Positions 16,536 through 25,092 of a stretch of 64,000 nt of DNA are shown here, piece after piece. A program made the translations under genes and the position numbers. The notes beneath the pieces were generated by a model. That model ran no database searches and was not told the DNA's origin. It worked only from the letters and a program-made list of their open reading frames with translations. Source of the DNA: G965198795 sp965198795. Its GTDB lineage: Bacteria > Pseudomonadota > Alphaproteobacteria > Rhodospirillales > Casp-alpha2. The stretch's first letter is position 1. Every line of letters starts with the position of its first letter. The stretch spans positions 1,922,001 through 1,986,000 of the forward strand of contig OZ240674.1 in NCBI GenBank assembly GCA_965198795.1. The letters are read 5' to 3'.

Positions 16536-17540
16536 ATGTTTAAAATGAAAATGACCCGGCTTCTGGTGAGCGCCGCCGCAGCCGCCGCCATCGCGCTTCC
16601 CGGCGCGTCACACGCGACGGATGAAATCACCGTCGCCTATTTCCTTGAATGGCCGACACCGAACCAGTTCGCTCAGGCGAAGAAAATTTATGAAAAAGAA
16701 CTGGGCGTGAAGATCAACTGGCGCTCGTTCGACGCCGGCACCGCCATGTCGGCGGCCATGGCGTCCGGTGACGTCCATATCTCGTTCAGCCAGGGCATCC
16801 CGCCGTTCGTAGTCGCCGCATCCGCCGGCCAGGACCTTCAGGTCGTCGATGTGGCCGTGTCCTATTCGGACAACGACAACTGCGTCGTGCGCTCCAGCCT
16901 GGAAATCGACAAGACCAACGTCAAGGAACTGGAAGGCAAGCAGGTCGGCGTCCCGCTCGGAACCGCCGCCCACTACGGTTTCCTGAAGCAGATGGCGCAT
17001 TTCGGCATCGACACGTCAACCATGAAAATTGTCGATATGGCGCCGCCAGACGGGGCCGCCGCCTTCGCCAACGGCAACCTGGACATGGTTTGCGGCTGGG
17101 GTGGCGCGCTGCGCCGCATGAAAGAGCACGGCAACGTCATTCTGACGGGGCGAGAGAAAGAATCTCTCGGCATTCAGGTGTTTGACGCAACCACCGTGCC
17201 GACGGCATGGGCCAAGGAGAACGCCGCGCTGCTGGCGAAGTTCCTGAAAGTCACTGCGGACATGAACGCTAGGTTCGCGGGCGGCGACCGCGCCGAAATG
17301 CTGCCGACGATCGCGAAGGCCGCCGGTATGGACCTGGAAGCAACGGACGCCACAATGAAGGGCTTCGCCTTCCCGACCGTCAAGGAACAACTGAGCGCCA
17401 AATGGCTCGGTGGCGGCACGCAGAAATTCTTGAAGGAAGTGGCCGACTTCTTTGTCCAGCAAGGCAGCATCGACAAGGCGCGGAACTCCTATGACAACGC
17501 CGTCGACGCCAGCTACCTGAAAGCGGCGTCAAAGCTCTAA
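16536..17540 (+). CDS. tauA: Taurine ABC transporter substrate-binding protein
   Basis: A 334-residue periplasmic binding protein. The N-terminus is a Sec signal peptide (KMTRLLVSAAAAAAIALPG, cleavage after SHA). The mature part starts DEITVAYFLEWPTPNQF, typical of the TauA branch found in marine alphaproteobacteria, followed by the NMT1/SsuA-like fold (GVPLGTAAHYGFLKQ). The ATG at 16536 is set by AGGAGG at 16520-16525; a longer in-frame extension to 16317 is not supported. The ATPase and permease genes follow in the same direction. With tpa, tauR, xsc and pta nearby, taurine is the likely ligand. Confidence 0.88.
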   Translation: MFKMKMTRLLVSAAAAAAIALPGASHATDEITVAYFLEWPTPNQFAQAKKIYEKELGVKINWRSFDAGTAMSAAMASGDVHISFSQGIPPFVVAASAGQDLQVVDVAVSYSDNDNCVVRSSLEIDKTNVKELEGKQVGVPLGTAAHYGFLKQMAHFGIDTSTMKIVDMAPPDGAAAFANGNLDMVCGWGGALRRMKEHGNVILTGREKESLGIQVFDATTVPTAWAKENAALLAKFLKVTADMNARFAGGDRAEMLPTIAKAAGMDLEATDATMKGFAFPTVKEQLSAKWLGGGTQKFLKEVADFFVQQGSIDKARNSYDNAVDASYLKAASKL

Positions 17541-17615
17541 TCACGAGCCCGGCGCCGGGCCGCCTCGACTCACAGGCGGTCCGGCCCGTCCGCCCGTTGG
17601 ACTTTTGGGGGATTC

Positions 17616-18422
17616 ATGTCCGGACTTGAAATCGACGATATCTCCATGCGGTTCGAACTGCCGGACGGCAGCGCCGTGCAAGCGCTTCAAAACGTCTCGC
17701 TTGAATTGAAACAGGGAGAGTTGATGTCCGTGCTGGGGCCGTCCGGCTGCGGCAAAACGACTCTCCTCAATATTGTGGCCGGATTTCTTGCTCCCACGGA
17801 AGGCACGGTGCGATTGAACCGCCATCAGGTTCTGGGTCCCGACCCGGAACGCGGCATGGTGTTTCAAAAGGGCGCGTTGTTCGAGTGGATGAACGTGCGC
17901 AATAACGTGGCCTTCGGCCCGTCTATGAAGAATATGCCGAAGAAAGAGATGGCCGGCGTTGTCGATCATCTGCTGGACACGGTGGGGCTCGGCGATTTCA
18001 AGGAGAAGGCGGTTTACGAGCTTTCCGGCGGTATGCAGCAGCGTGTGGCGCTGGCCCGCTGTCTCGCCAACGACCCGGACGTCATCTTGATGGACGAACC
18101 GCTGGGCGCCCTGGACGCGTTGACGCGGGAAAAGATGCAAGGGCTGGTTTTGAAGCTTTGGAAGGAAACGGGCAAGACCATCATCCTCATCACCCACTCG
18201 GTGGAAGAAGCTCTCCTGCTGGGCGAACGCCTCGTCGTCATGGCCCCGCGGCCCGGACGCATTCACAAGGAATACCGCCTGCCATTCGCCGAGGAAGGCG
18301 TCGGCGCGGACCTCCGCGAAGTGAAAAAGCACAAAGACTTCGGCCCCTGCCGTGAGGAAATCCTCACGATGATCTGGGACATGGAAGAAGAAATCATGGG
18401 CCGTCAGGAGCAAGACTCATGA
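17616..18422 (+). CDS. tauB: Taurine ABC transporter ATP-binding protein
   Basis: A 268-residue ABC ATPase of the nitrate/sulfonate/taurine family. The Walker A motif is GPSGCGKTT near residue 43, the signature is LSGGMQQR, and Walker B is VILMDEPLGALD, followed by the switch histidine in LITHSVEEA. It sits 75 bases after tauA and overlaps the permease gene by four bases (ATGA), which implies coupled translation. It energises uptake through TauC. Confidence 0.92.
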   Translation: MSGLEIDDISMRFELPDGSAVQALQNVSLELKQGELMSVLGPSGCGKTTLLNIVAGFLAPTEGTVRLNRHQVLGPDPERGMVFQKGALFEWMNVRNNVAFGPSMKNMPKKEMAGVVDHLLDTVGLGDFKEKAVYELSGGMQQRVALARCLANDPDVILMDEPLGALDALTREKMQGLVLKLWKETGKTIILITHSVEEALLLGERLVVMAPRPGRIHKEYRLPFAEEGVGADLREVKKHKDFGPCREEILTMIWDMEEEIMGRQEQDS

Positions 18423-19696
18423 CCATCCTGTTGATCTATGTCGCCATCTTCGCCGGCGCCATGGTGATCTACCGCGTGGCTCAGCGTTTCATGCGTCATG
18501 CGGCGGATTTCACCAGCTTGAAGACCGTGACCTTCGGAGACGAAAGCGCGGTGACGGCCAACCGTACCGCCTCCGTCATCTCCGTCGTTTCGATCTTTTT
18601 GATCTGGGGGGCGTTCACCGGCTCCAGCCTGACGCCGGTCCACGCGCCGGGGCCTTACGTCGGCGACATGTCGTACACGTACACGGCGGAGAACGCCGCC
18701 GGTCAGCGCGACCAGGGCACCGTCCACGTCCGCGTCCACAAAGTCGGCGAGGAGGTAAAGCTGCCGGATATTCCCGCATCGGGTTCGAAGGGGTTCGCCA
18801 AAGACGACGCGATCAAGGTGGGCGCGTGGCGGATTAGCGACCCGAAGCGGGTCGAGCGCAATGACGAAGGCGGCGATCAAGAGGGCTACCGCGTCATTGA
18901 GGTGAACGGACAAGCCATCGACAAGGGTGTGACCGTGCCCGTCGATAATGGCGGCGCGGTCCGGATGACGGCCAAAGGCAGTCTCGTGTTTGAGCCTGAC
19001 AGGGGCTGGCAGATGGAACCCATCTGGCTTCCCGCGCCGGAAGCGGTCTGGAGCCGCTTGATCGAAATCGCCGATCAGGGCTACCAAAACGTCACCCTGG
19101 CCGAGAACCTGGGCTGGTCGCTTTTCCGCGTCCTGGTCGGCTTCCTGCTCGGCAGTTTGGTCGGCATACCGCTGGGCTACGCCATGGGGTTGTCCAGTTG
19201 GTTCCGGGGTTGGTTCGACCCCATCGTCGAGTTCATGCGGCCTGTGCCTCCCTTGGCGTTGATCCCGCTCGTGATCATCTGGTTCGGCATTTGGGAGACG
19301 GGGAAAATCTCGCTGCTGTTCCTGGCCGCCCTCTGGATCATGACGATCGCCGCGCGGGCGGGTGTTTCCGGCGTCAACATATCAAAAGTCCACGCCGCCT
19401 ATTCCCTGGGCGCGTCCAAGACCCAGATTCTCACGAAAGTCATCGTGCCGAATTCGTTGCCGGAAATCTTTACCGGCGCGCGCGTCGCCATGGGCGTTTG
19501 TTGGGGCACGGTGGTGGCCGCCGAGTTGGTCGCCGCCGAAAAGGGCGCGGGCAAGATGATCATCGCCGCGTCCAAGTTCCAAAACACGGACATCGTGATG
19601 ATGGGGATCATTCTGATCGGGATTATCGGTTACGGCATCGACATCATGATGCGTATGGCCGAGCGCTGGCTGGTTCCTTGGAAGGGCAAGAGTTAG
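18419..19696 (+). CDS. tauC: Taurine ABC transporter permease with extra periplasmic domain
   Basis: A 425-residue inner-membrane permease. The core from about residue 200 is a standard TauC/SsuC permease: LPAPEAVW, LGWSLFRVLVGFLLGSLVGIP, and the EAA-type ATPase-contact loop AAYSLGASKTQILTKVIVPN. The N-terminus is unusual. Two membrane helices (about 2-20 and 50-70) enclose and precede a soluble segment of about 130 residues (72-200), rich in charged and beta-prone sequence and presumably periplasmic. Typical TauC proteins are about 260-290 residues. The gene overlaps tauB by four bases. Confidence 0.88.
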   Translation: MTILLIYVAIFAGAMVIYRVAQRFMRHAADFTSLKTVTFGDESAVTANRTASVISVVSIFLIWGAFTGSSLTPVHAPGPYVGDMSYTYTAENAAGQRDQGTVHVRVHKVGEEVKLPDIPASGSKGFAKDDAIKVGAWRISDPKRVERNDEGGDQEGYRVIEVNGQAIDKGVTVPVDNGGAVRMTAKGSLVFEPDRGWQMEPIWLPAPEAVWSRLIEIADQGYQNVTLAENLGWSLFRVLVGFLLGSLVGIPLGYAMGLSSWFRGWFDPIVEFMRPVPPLALIPLVIIWFGIWETGKISLLFLAALWIMTIAARAGVSGVNISKVHAAYSLGASKTQILTKVIVPNSLPEIFTGARVAMGVCWGTVVAAELVAAEKGAGKMIIAASKFQNTDIVMMGIILIGIIGYGIDIMMRMAERWLVPWKGKS

Positions 19697-19919
19697 GGGA
19701 TATACATCCCCCTCGCCCGGTGGGCGGACGGTTGTCTCTCTTGCGGGAAACGACGGGCGGGAAACGACGGTATGTCAACGATCCGTTTTCGCCGCCGCCG
19801 GAGCCTCGAACGCCCCATCCGCCTCCAGGCAGTTGGCGCGCCGGGCCCGCCGCAGGTGAGACCGGCGGGTCTTACTCGGCCCTTCAATCCCGCCCTTCAA
19901 CCCCGACCGCGCGCCGCCT
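19697..19919. other. Convergent gap between tauC and tpa
   Basis: Two rightward/leftward gene ends meet here. The sequence is GC-rich and contains CGGGAAACGACGG duplicated in short order (about 19744-19768). No clear intrinsic terminator with a T-run was found and no gene is supported. Confidence 0.5.
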
Positions 19920-21230
19920 CTAGCTCGCCAGCAGAACCGGTTTCAGGATATCGATCATGGCGTCAATGTCACGCTCTTCGGAAATGAACGGCGGGGCGAT
20001 GATGCCGCTATCGCCCGTAAACTTAATGTGCAGGCCGCGCCAGAAAAGGTCTTTCTGCATCTGCGCGCCGCGCGCGCCGGGGGCGCCGCCGGGTTTCAGC
20101 TCAATCGCCGCCATCAGACCGTAAGACCGGACGTCCTTCAGGCACTCGATCCCCTTGAGGCTGTGAACCGCATCTTGAAAATAAGGGATCAGCCTGGCGC
20201 CCTGCTCGAAGGTGTTTTCTTCCTCGTATATCTTTTGCGTGGCGACGCCGGCCGCGGCGGCGGCCGGGTGGCCGGAATAAGTATAGCCATGCCAAAGCTC
20301 AACGGCGTTTTTCGGTGCTTTTTCCGTAATCGTCTCGTAGATTTCATCACGAACGCCGACCGCTCCCATGGGCTGCACGCCGTTTGTGATGGCCTTCGCC
20401 ATGGTCATAATGTCAGGCGTGACGCCGAACGCTTGAGCGGCGAAGGGCGCCCCCAGCCGGCCAAAGCCCGTGATGACCTCGTCGAACACCAGCAAGATGC
20501 CGTTTTCGTCACAAATTTCGCGGATACGTTCGAGATAGCCCTTGGGCGGCACGATACACCCCGTCGATCCGGCGACCGGTTCGATGAAACAGGCGGCGAT
20601 CGTCGTCCCGCCGAAGGTGTCAACCGCGCGCTGCAGGTCCTCCGCCAGTTCCGCCCCGTGTTCACCCTGGCCGGGAACGAAGGCGTTGGCCTCCAGCCAG
20701 GTATGGCGCATGTGAACCACGTTCGGCATCATCCCAGAGAATGTTTCGCGGTTTTTCACCATGCCTGACAACGACGTGCCGCCGATATTCACACCGTGAT
20801 AGGCCCGCTCACGCGACACGAAGCGCGTGCGCTGGCCGTCGCCTTTGGCGCGGTGATAGGCCATGCAAATCTTTAGCGCCGTATCAATGCTCTCGGAGCC
20901 CGAATTGGCGAAGAAGATGTGGTTGATGGGATCCGGCGTGACGCGTGCGATGCGTTGCGCCAGGTCGAAGGCGCCCGGATGGCCCATTTGAAAAGGCGGG
21001 GTGTAGTCGTTCTGCATCAATTGCTCATAGACGGCCTCGGCGATTTCTTTTCGCCCATGACCCAGCGGGCAGCAGAACAAGCCGGATGAGCCGTCCAGGA
21101 TTTGACCACCCTTGTGGTCGTAATAATACTTACCCTCGGCCTTGACGATCAGACGCGGGTCCGCCTTGAAATCCCGGTTGCCAGTGAACGGCATCCACTG
21201 ATGCTCTAACGTATTGGTGTTGTATTCCAT
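19920..21230 (-). CDS. tpa: Taurine--pyruvate aminotransferase
   Basis: A 436-residue class III (omega) aminotransferase that transfers the taurine amino group to pyruvate, giving sulfoacetaldehyde and alanine. The PLP-binding pattern is present: ANSGSESIDTALK near 108-120, the aspartate in VFDEVITGFGR near 248-258, and the Schiff-base lysine Lys279 in MAKAITNG. The start MEYNTNTLEHQWMPFTGNRDF is characteristic of the Tpa branch. It is divergent from tauR and near xsc and pta, the classic taurine set. The generic alternative would be a beta-alanine or omega-amino-acid transaminase, but context argues against it. Confidence 0.9.
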   Translation of the reverse strand: MEYNTNTLEHQWMPFTGNRDFKADPRLIVKAEGKYYYDHKGGQILDGSSGLFCCPLGHGRKEIAEAVYEQLMQNDYTPPFQMGHPGAFDLAQRIARVTPDPINHIFFANSGSESIDTALKICMAYHRAKGDGQRTRFVSRERAYHGVNIGGTSLSGMVKNRETFSGMMPNVVHMRHTWLEANAFVPGQGEHGAELAEDLQRAVDTFGGTTIAACFIEPVAGSTGCIVPPKGYLERIREICDENGILLVFDEVITGFGRLGAPFAAQAFGVTPDIMTMAKAITNGVQPMGAVGVRDEIYETITEKAPKNAVELWHGYTYSGHPAAAAAGVATQKIYEEENTFEQGARLIPYFQDAVHSLKGIECLKDVRSYGLMAAIELKPGGAPGARGAQMQKDLFWRGLHIKFTGDSGIIAPPFISEERDIDAMIDILKPVLLAS

Positions 21231-21328
21231 GATACGGTCCCTCCGGCTTTCAATTGTGCAAGATCAACTGGTCCAAAGCTGGCCACGCCGCGCTTGCCGC
21301 AGCGCGCAGATGCACGTTACGTTTATTT

Positions 21329-21350
21329 CTGGACCTATTCATAGGTCCAG
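21329..21350. promoter_or_regulatory. Candidate TauR operator: perfect palindrome in the tpa-tauR gap
   Basis: The arms CTGGACCTAT and ATAGGTCCAG are perfect reverse complements separated by two bases. The site is about 100 bases upstream of the tpa start and 150 upstream of tauR. CTGGACYTAA-type half-sites are recalled as TauR targets in Rhodobacter, where they are arranged as direct repeats; here the halves are inverted. The sequence is observed; its role is inferred. Confidence 0.65.
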
Positions 21351-21463
21351 AATCGGTTAATTCATGGGTCAAAAGCCTAAGTCGTCACGCTGGCGAAAGC
21401 CGGAACACGCTCCTCGCCGGCGCGCCGGAAATTTAAACCCAATCGGGTCACCGGCGCACATTT

Positions 21464-21508
21464 GAGTTCTTGATACGCGAGTTCTTGATACGTGAGTTCT
21501 TGATGCGC
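21464..21508. repeat. Three 15-bp tandem repeats spanning the tauR start
   Basis: Units GAGTTCTTGATACGC, GAGTTCTTGATACGT and GAGTTCTTGATGCGC are contiguous and in frame with tauR. The ATG start at 21503 exists only in the third unit, where ATA has become ATG. Each unit also contains an in-frame TTG. No ribosome-binding site of normal form is visible before the ATG. Confidence 0.9.
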
Positions 21509-22999
21509 GACAGCCTGTTTCATTTGAACCGAAAACCCAACATCAGCATCCAGGGATCGATCCGCGAGATGCTGGTGTCCGCTATTTTGAACCGGCAACT
21601 GCCGCCGGGCGACGCCCTGCCTTCAAGCCGCCAGATGGCCAAAATTCTTGGTGTATCCCGGAATACGGTTGTGCTGGCCTATCAGGCGCTGGTCGATGAC
21701 GGCTATCTGCTCAGCCGCGAGCGGTCAGGCTTTTACGTCAATCCGGAAATGATCGAGGACCGGGCCGGTCCCTTGGAAACCGTACCCCGCGCGCTGACCG
21801 ACGCGGGCCGGGCCGAGGCGGCGCGCGCGGCCGTCGATTGGTCGTCGCGGTTCCGGGTGAACGCCAACAACCAGGCGAAAATCCCGAAACCCCGGGACTG
21901 GCAGACCTTTCCCTATCCCTTTCTTTATGGCCAAGTTGATCAAGGCCTGTTCCCCATCTCCGCCTGGCGGGAATGCTCGCGCCAGGCGCTGGGCCGGCGG
22001 GGATTGGACGCCTGGACCAGCGACACACAGGGGGCGGACGACCCCGCGCTGCTGGAGCAAATCCGCACACGTCTCCTGCCAAGGCGCGGCGTCTTCGCGG
22101 GCGAGGACGAAATCCTGGTGACGCTGGGGGCGCAAAACGCGCTGTACTTGCTGGCTGAATTGCTGGCCGGGGTTGGCGTCAAAGTGGCGCTGGAGGACCC
22201 GGGTTACCCGGACGCGCGGAACATCTTTCAGCTAAAGACCGATATGATTTATCCGGTGCCGGTGGACGGCGAGGGTCTGCCCGTCGATGGACGGCTCCGC
22301 GATTGCGATCTGGTTTATGTGACGCCCAGCCATCAGTTTCCCACAACCGTCACCATGCCCCGCCCGCGCCGGGAAGAGCTTCTGCGGCGTGCGGAGAATG
22401 ACGACTTCCTGATCATCGAAGACGATTACGAGTGGGAAACCAACTATGTGGCGAAGCCCACCGTGGCGTTGAAATCCCTCGACCGGACGGGCCGCGTGAT
22501 CTACATCGGCTCGCTATCCAAGACGTTGTTTCCGGGTTTGCGTCTCGGCTACATGGTGGCGCCCGCCCCGCTAATCGGCGAAGCCCGCGCGCTCCGTCAT
22601 CTGATGTTCCGCCACGCTCCCAATAATAACCAGCGCACCGCCGCGCTGTTCCTGTCGCTCGGCCATCACGACAGTCTGGTCCACCGGCTGCAAAAGACGT
22701 ACCGGGAGCGATGGCGGGTGTTGAGGGACGCGCTGGACCGGCGCCTCACCGATTGGGCGACGGCGCCCGCCTTTGGCGGCACGGCCTTTTGGGTCACGGG
22801 TCCCGGCAATTTCGATGCGGACGCCCTGGCCGAACAGGCGCTGGACGAGGGCGTCATCATCGAACCCGGCGGTGCGTGCCACGCCCGGGGGCCCATTCCC
22901 AAAAACCACTTCCGGCTGGGTTTCTCCTCCATCCCGACAGAACGGATTGAGCCTGGTATTGAGCGGCTGGCTGGGATCATCAGGCGGGGCGAGGAATAG
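21503..22999 (+). CDS. tauR: MocR-type (GntR/aminotransferase) taurine regulator
   Basis: A protein of 498 residues with an N-terminal GntR winged helix (PPGDALPSSRQMAKILGVSR, NTVVLAYQALVDDGYL) and a large aspartate-aminotransferase-fold domain. The PLP lysine is in IGSLSKTLFPGLRLG. TauR of this type activates tpa in the presence of taurine, consistent with its divergent position next to tpa and the palindrome between them. The start at 21503 (MRDSLFHLNRK) is chosen because upstream TTG codons lie inside tandem repeats. The 3' end is convergent with xsc, 44 bases away. Confidence 0.88.
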   Translation: MRDSLFHLNRKPNISIQGSIREMLVSAILNRQLPPGDALPSSRQMAKILGVSRNTVVLAYQALVDDGYLLSRERSGFYVNPEMIEDRAGPLETVPRALTDAGRAEAARAAVDWSSRFRVNANNQAKIPKPRDWQTFPYPFLYGQVDQGLFPISAWRECSRQALGRRGLDAWTSDTQGADDPALLEQIRTRLLPRRGVFAGEDEILVTLGAQNALYLLAELLAGVGVKVALEDPGYPDARNIFQLKTDMIYPVPVDGEGLPVDGRLRDCDLVYVTPSHQFPTTVTMPRPRREELLRRAENDDFLIIEDDYEWETNYVAKPTVALKSLDRTGRVIYIGSLSKTLFPGLRLGYMVAPAPLIGEARALRHLMFRHAPNNNQRTAALFLSLGHHDSLVHRLQKTYRERWRVLRDALDRRLTDWATAPAFGGTAFWVTGPGNFDADALAEQALDEGVIIEPGGACHARGPIPKNHFRLGFSSIPTERIEPGIERLAGIIRRGEE

Positions 23000-23043
23000 T
23001 TTTCAGACGCCATCCCCGCGCCGGCGGGCGCTAAGCTGACGCG

Positions 23044-24822
23044 TCAGGCCCCCGCTTGCGGCACCATGTCGTCCTTGCTGACGCCAGCGACGGAGACCGG
23101 TTTTTTCATCGCGTCGCGGCGGAACGGCTCGCCCAGTTCCTGGTTCAGCACGCACTCGATGAAAACGGTCTCGTTATTCTCCATCTGGCCCCTGAGCGCG
23201 TCGCGCAGCGCTTGCGTCAACTGATCCATGGTGCGGACTTGGACGCCTTTCAGGCCGCAGGCGTCGGCGATCTTGGCGTATTCAACCCCCAGGTTCAGTT
23301 CCGTGCCGACGAAGTTGTCGTCGAACCAAAGGGTCGTGTTGCGCTTCTCGGCCCCCCACTGGTAGTTCCGGAAGATCACCATGGTGATCGGGGGCCAGCC
23401 GTTCCGGCCGCACGCCGTCATTTCGTTCATGGAGATACCGAACGCGCCGTCACCCGCAAAACCGATCACCGGCATGTCCGGACGGCCGATCTTCGCCCCC
23501 AGTATGGCGGGAAGGCCATAGCCGCAAGGCCCGAACAAGCCCGGCGCCAGGTACTTCCGCCCGGTCTCGAAGGCCGGGTACGCGTTGCCGATCGCACAGT
23601 TGTTGCCGATGTCGGTCGAGATGATCGCTTCCTTCGGCATGGCCGCCTGAATAGCCCGCCAAGCCATACGCGGCGACATGCGTTCCGGCTCGCGATTACG
23701 CGCCCGCTCGTTCCAATTCGTGCCCGGATCGTCGTCTTCGTGATCCATTGACGACAACTGTTGCAGCCAGCGGGACTTGGTCGTCGCGATCAGGTCCTTG
23801 CGTTCCCGGCGGCCCTTGTCCCCGGCGTCCGGCGCCAGTTGGGCGAGCAACTGCTCCGCAACCCGTCTGGCGTCGCCCTGAATGCCGACGCTGATCTTCT
23901 TGGTCAAGCCGATCCGGTCCGGATTGACGTCCACCTGGATGATCTTGGCGTCCCTGGGCCAGTAATCGATGCCATAGCCGGGAAGGGTCGAGAACGGATT
24001 CAACCGCGTGCCCAGAGCCAAAACGACGTCGGCCTTGGCGATCAGTTCCATGGCCGCCTTGGACCCGTTATAGCCCAGCGGCCCGGCGGACAGCGGGTGC
24101 GAACCCGGGAACGCGTCGTTGTGCTGATAGCCGCAGCAGACCGGCGCGTCCAGCTTCTCGGCCAGGGCCCGGGACGCGTCAATTGCGCCGCCGATCACCA
24201 CGCCCGCGCCGTTCAGGATGACCGGGAACTCGGCGCCGGACAGCATCGCCGCCGCGTCGGCGATGGCGTCCTGCCCGCCCGGCGGCAACTCTAGAAGAAC
24301 GACCTGCGGCAACTCGATGTCGATCACCTGGGTCCAGTAGTCGCGCGGCACATTGATCTGCGCGGGCGCGCAGCCGCGCCAAGCCTTCCCGATCACCCGG
24401 TTCAGAACCTCGGCGATCCGCGACGGGTCGCGGACTTCCTCCTGGTAACACACCATGTCCTCGAAAAGCGCCATTTGTTCCACTTCCTGGAAACCGCCCT
24501 GGCCGATGGTCCTGTTCGCCGCCTGCGGCGTCACCAGAAGCATCGGCGTGTGGTTCCAGTAGGCCGTCTTGATCGGTGTGACGAAGTTCGTGACGCCCGG
24601 GCCGTTCTGCGCGACCGCCATCGCCATCTTGCCCGAGGATCGCGTATAGCCGTCCGCGATCATGCCCGCGTTGGTCTCGTGCGCGCAGTCCCAGAACGTG
24701 ATCCCCGCAGCCGGAAACAAATCCGAAATCGGCATCATAGCCGAGCCGATAATGCCAAAAGCATGCTCAATGCCGTGGCGTTGCAGTACTTTCACGAAAG
24801 CTTCTTCGGTGGTCATCTTCAT
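23044..24822 (-). CDS. xsc: Sulfoacetaldehyde acetyltransferase
   Basis: A 592-residue thiamine-diphosphate enzyme that converts sulfoacetaldehyde and phosphate to acetyl phosphate and sulfite. The N-terminal TPP domain has the start TTEEAFVKVLQRHGIEHAFGI, the catalytic-glutamate region and VAQNGPGVTNF. The C-terminal TPP domain has the GDGAFGISMNE...N metal/TPP motif near residue 455. The ATG at 24822 (MKMTTEE) is preceded by GGGAGG eight bases upstream, so longer forms are unlikely. pta lies 240 bases upstream on the same strand, and tpa and tauR are adjacent. Confidence 0.93.
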   Translation of the reverse strand: MKMTTEEAFVKVLQRHGIEHAFGIIGSAMMPISDLFPAAGITFWDCAHETNAGMIADGYTRSSGKMAMAVAQNGPGVTNFVTPIKTAYWNHTPMLLVTPQAANRTIGQGGFQEVEQMALFEDMVCYQEEVRDPSRIAEVLNRVIGKAWRGCAPAQINVPRDYWTQVIDIELPQVVLLELPPGGQDAIADAAAMLSGAEFPVILNGAGVVIGGAIDASRALAEKLDAPVCCGYQHNDAFPGSHPLSAGPLGYNGSKAAMELIAKADVVLALGTRLNPFSTLPGYGIDYWPRDAKIIQVDVNPDRIGLTKKISVGIQGDARRVAEQLLAQLAPDAGDKGRRERKDLIATTKSRWLQQLSSMDHEDDDPGTNWNERARNREPERMSPRMAWRAIQAAMPKEAIISTDIGNNCAIGNAYPAFETGRKYLAPGLFGPCGYGLPAILGAKIGRPDMPVIGFAGDGAFGISMNEMTACGRNGWPPITMVIFRNYQWGAEKRNTTLWFDDNFVGTELNLGVEYAKIADACGLKGVQVRTMDQLTQALRDALRGQMENNETVFIECVLNQELGEPFRRDAMKKPVSVAGVSKDDMVPQAGA

Positions 24823-24852
24823 TTGGCGTGCCTCCCGCAGACCCATGAGCAT

Positions 24853-25092
24853 TTAGCATTAAGTAAGGATCAGTGCCCCATGGCGCCACCAATATCATCC
24901 AATAACGGCAATCAAAGAGCCAAGAGAACGGAGAAATGGGACCATTTGTCCTATTTTTCGTTTTTTTGATGATTATAGAAGGTTCCAGTTGGGTCGAAGC
25001 CGCGTTCGCTCAAAGCCGGCTTGGCGAACCGGCACCATGTTCCCGCATATCCGGCGAACCGAATCGCCCGCTGAAACGGCGAAACGGATGGG
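24853..25092. other. Gap between xsc and pta
   Basis: This holds the presumed xsc promoter on the minus strand. It has no supported gene and no clear intrinsic terminator for pta. Confidence 0.45.
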
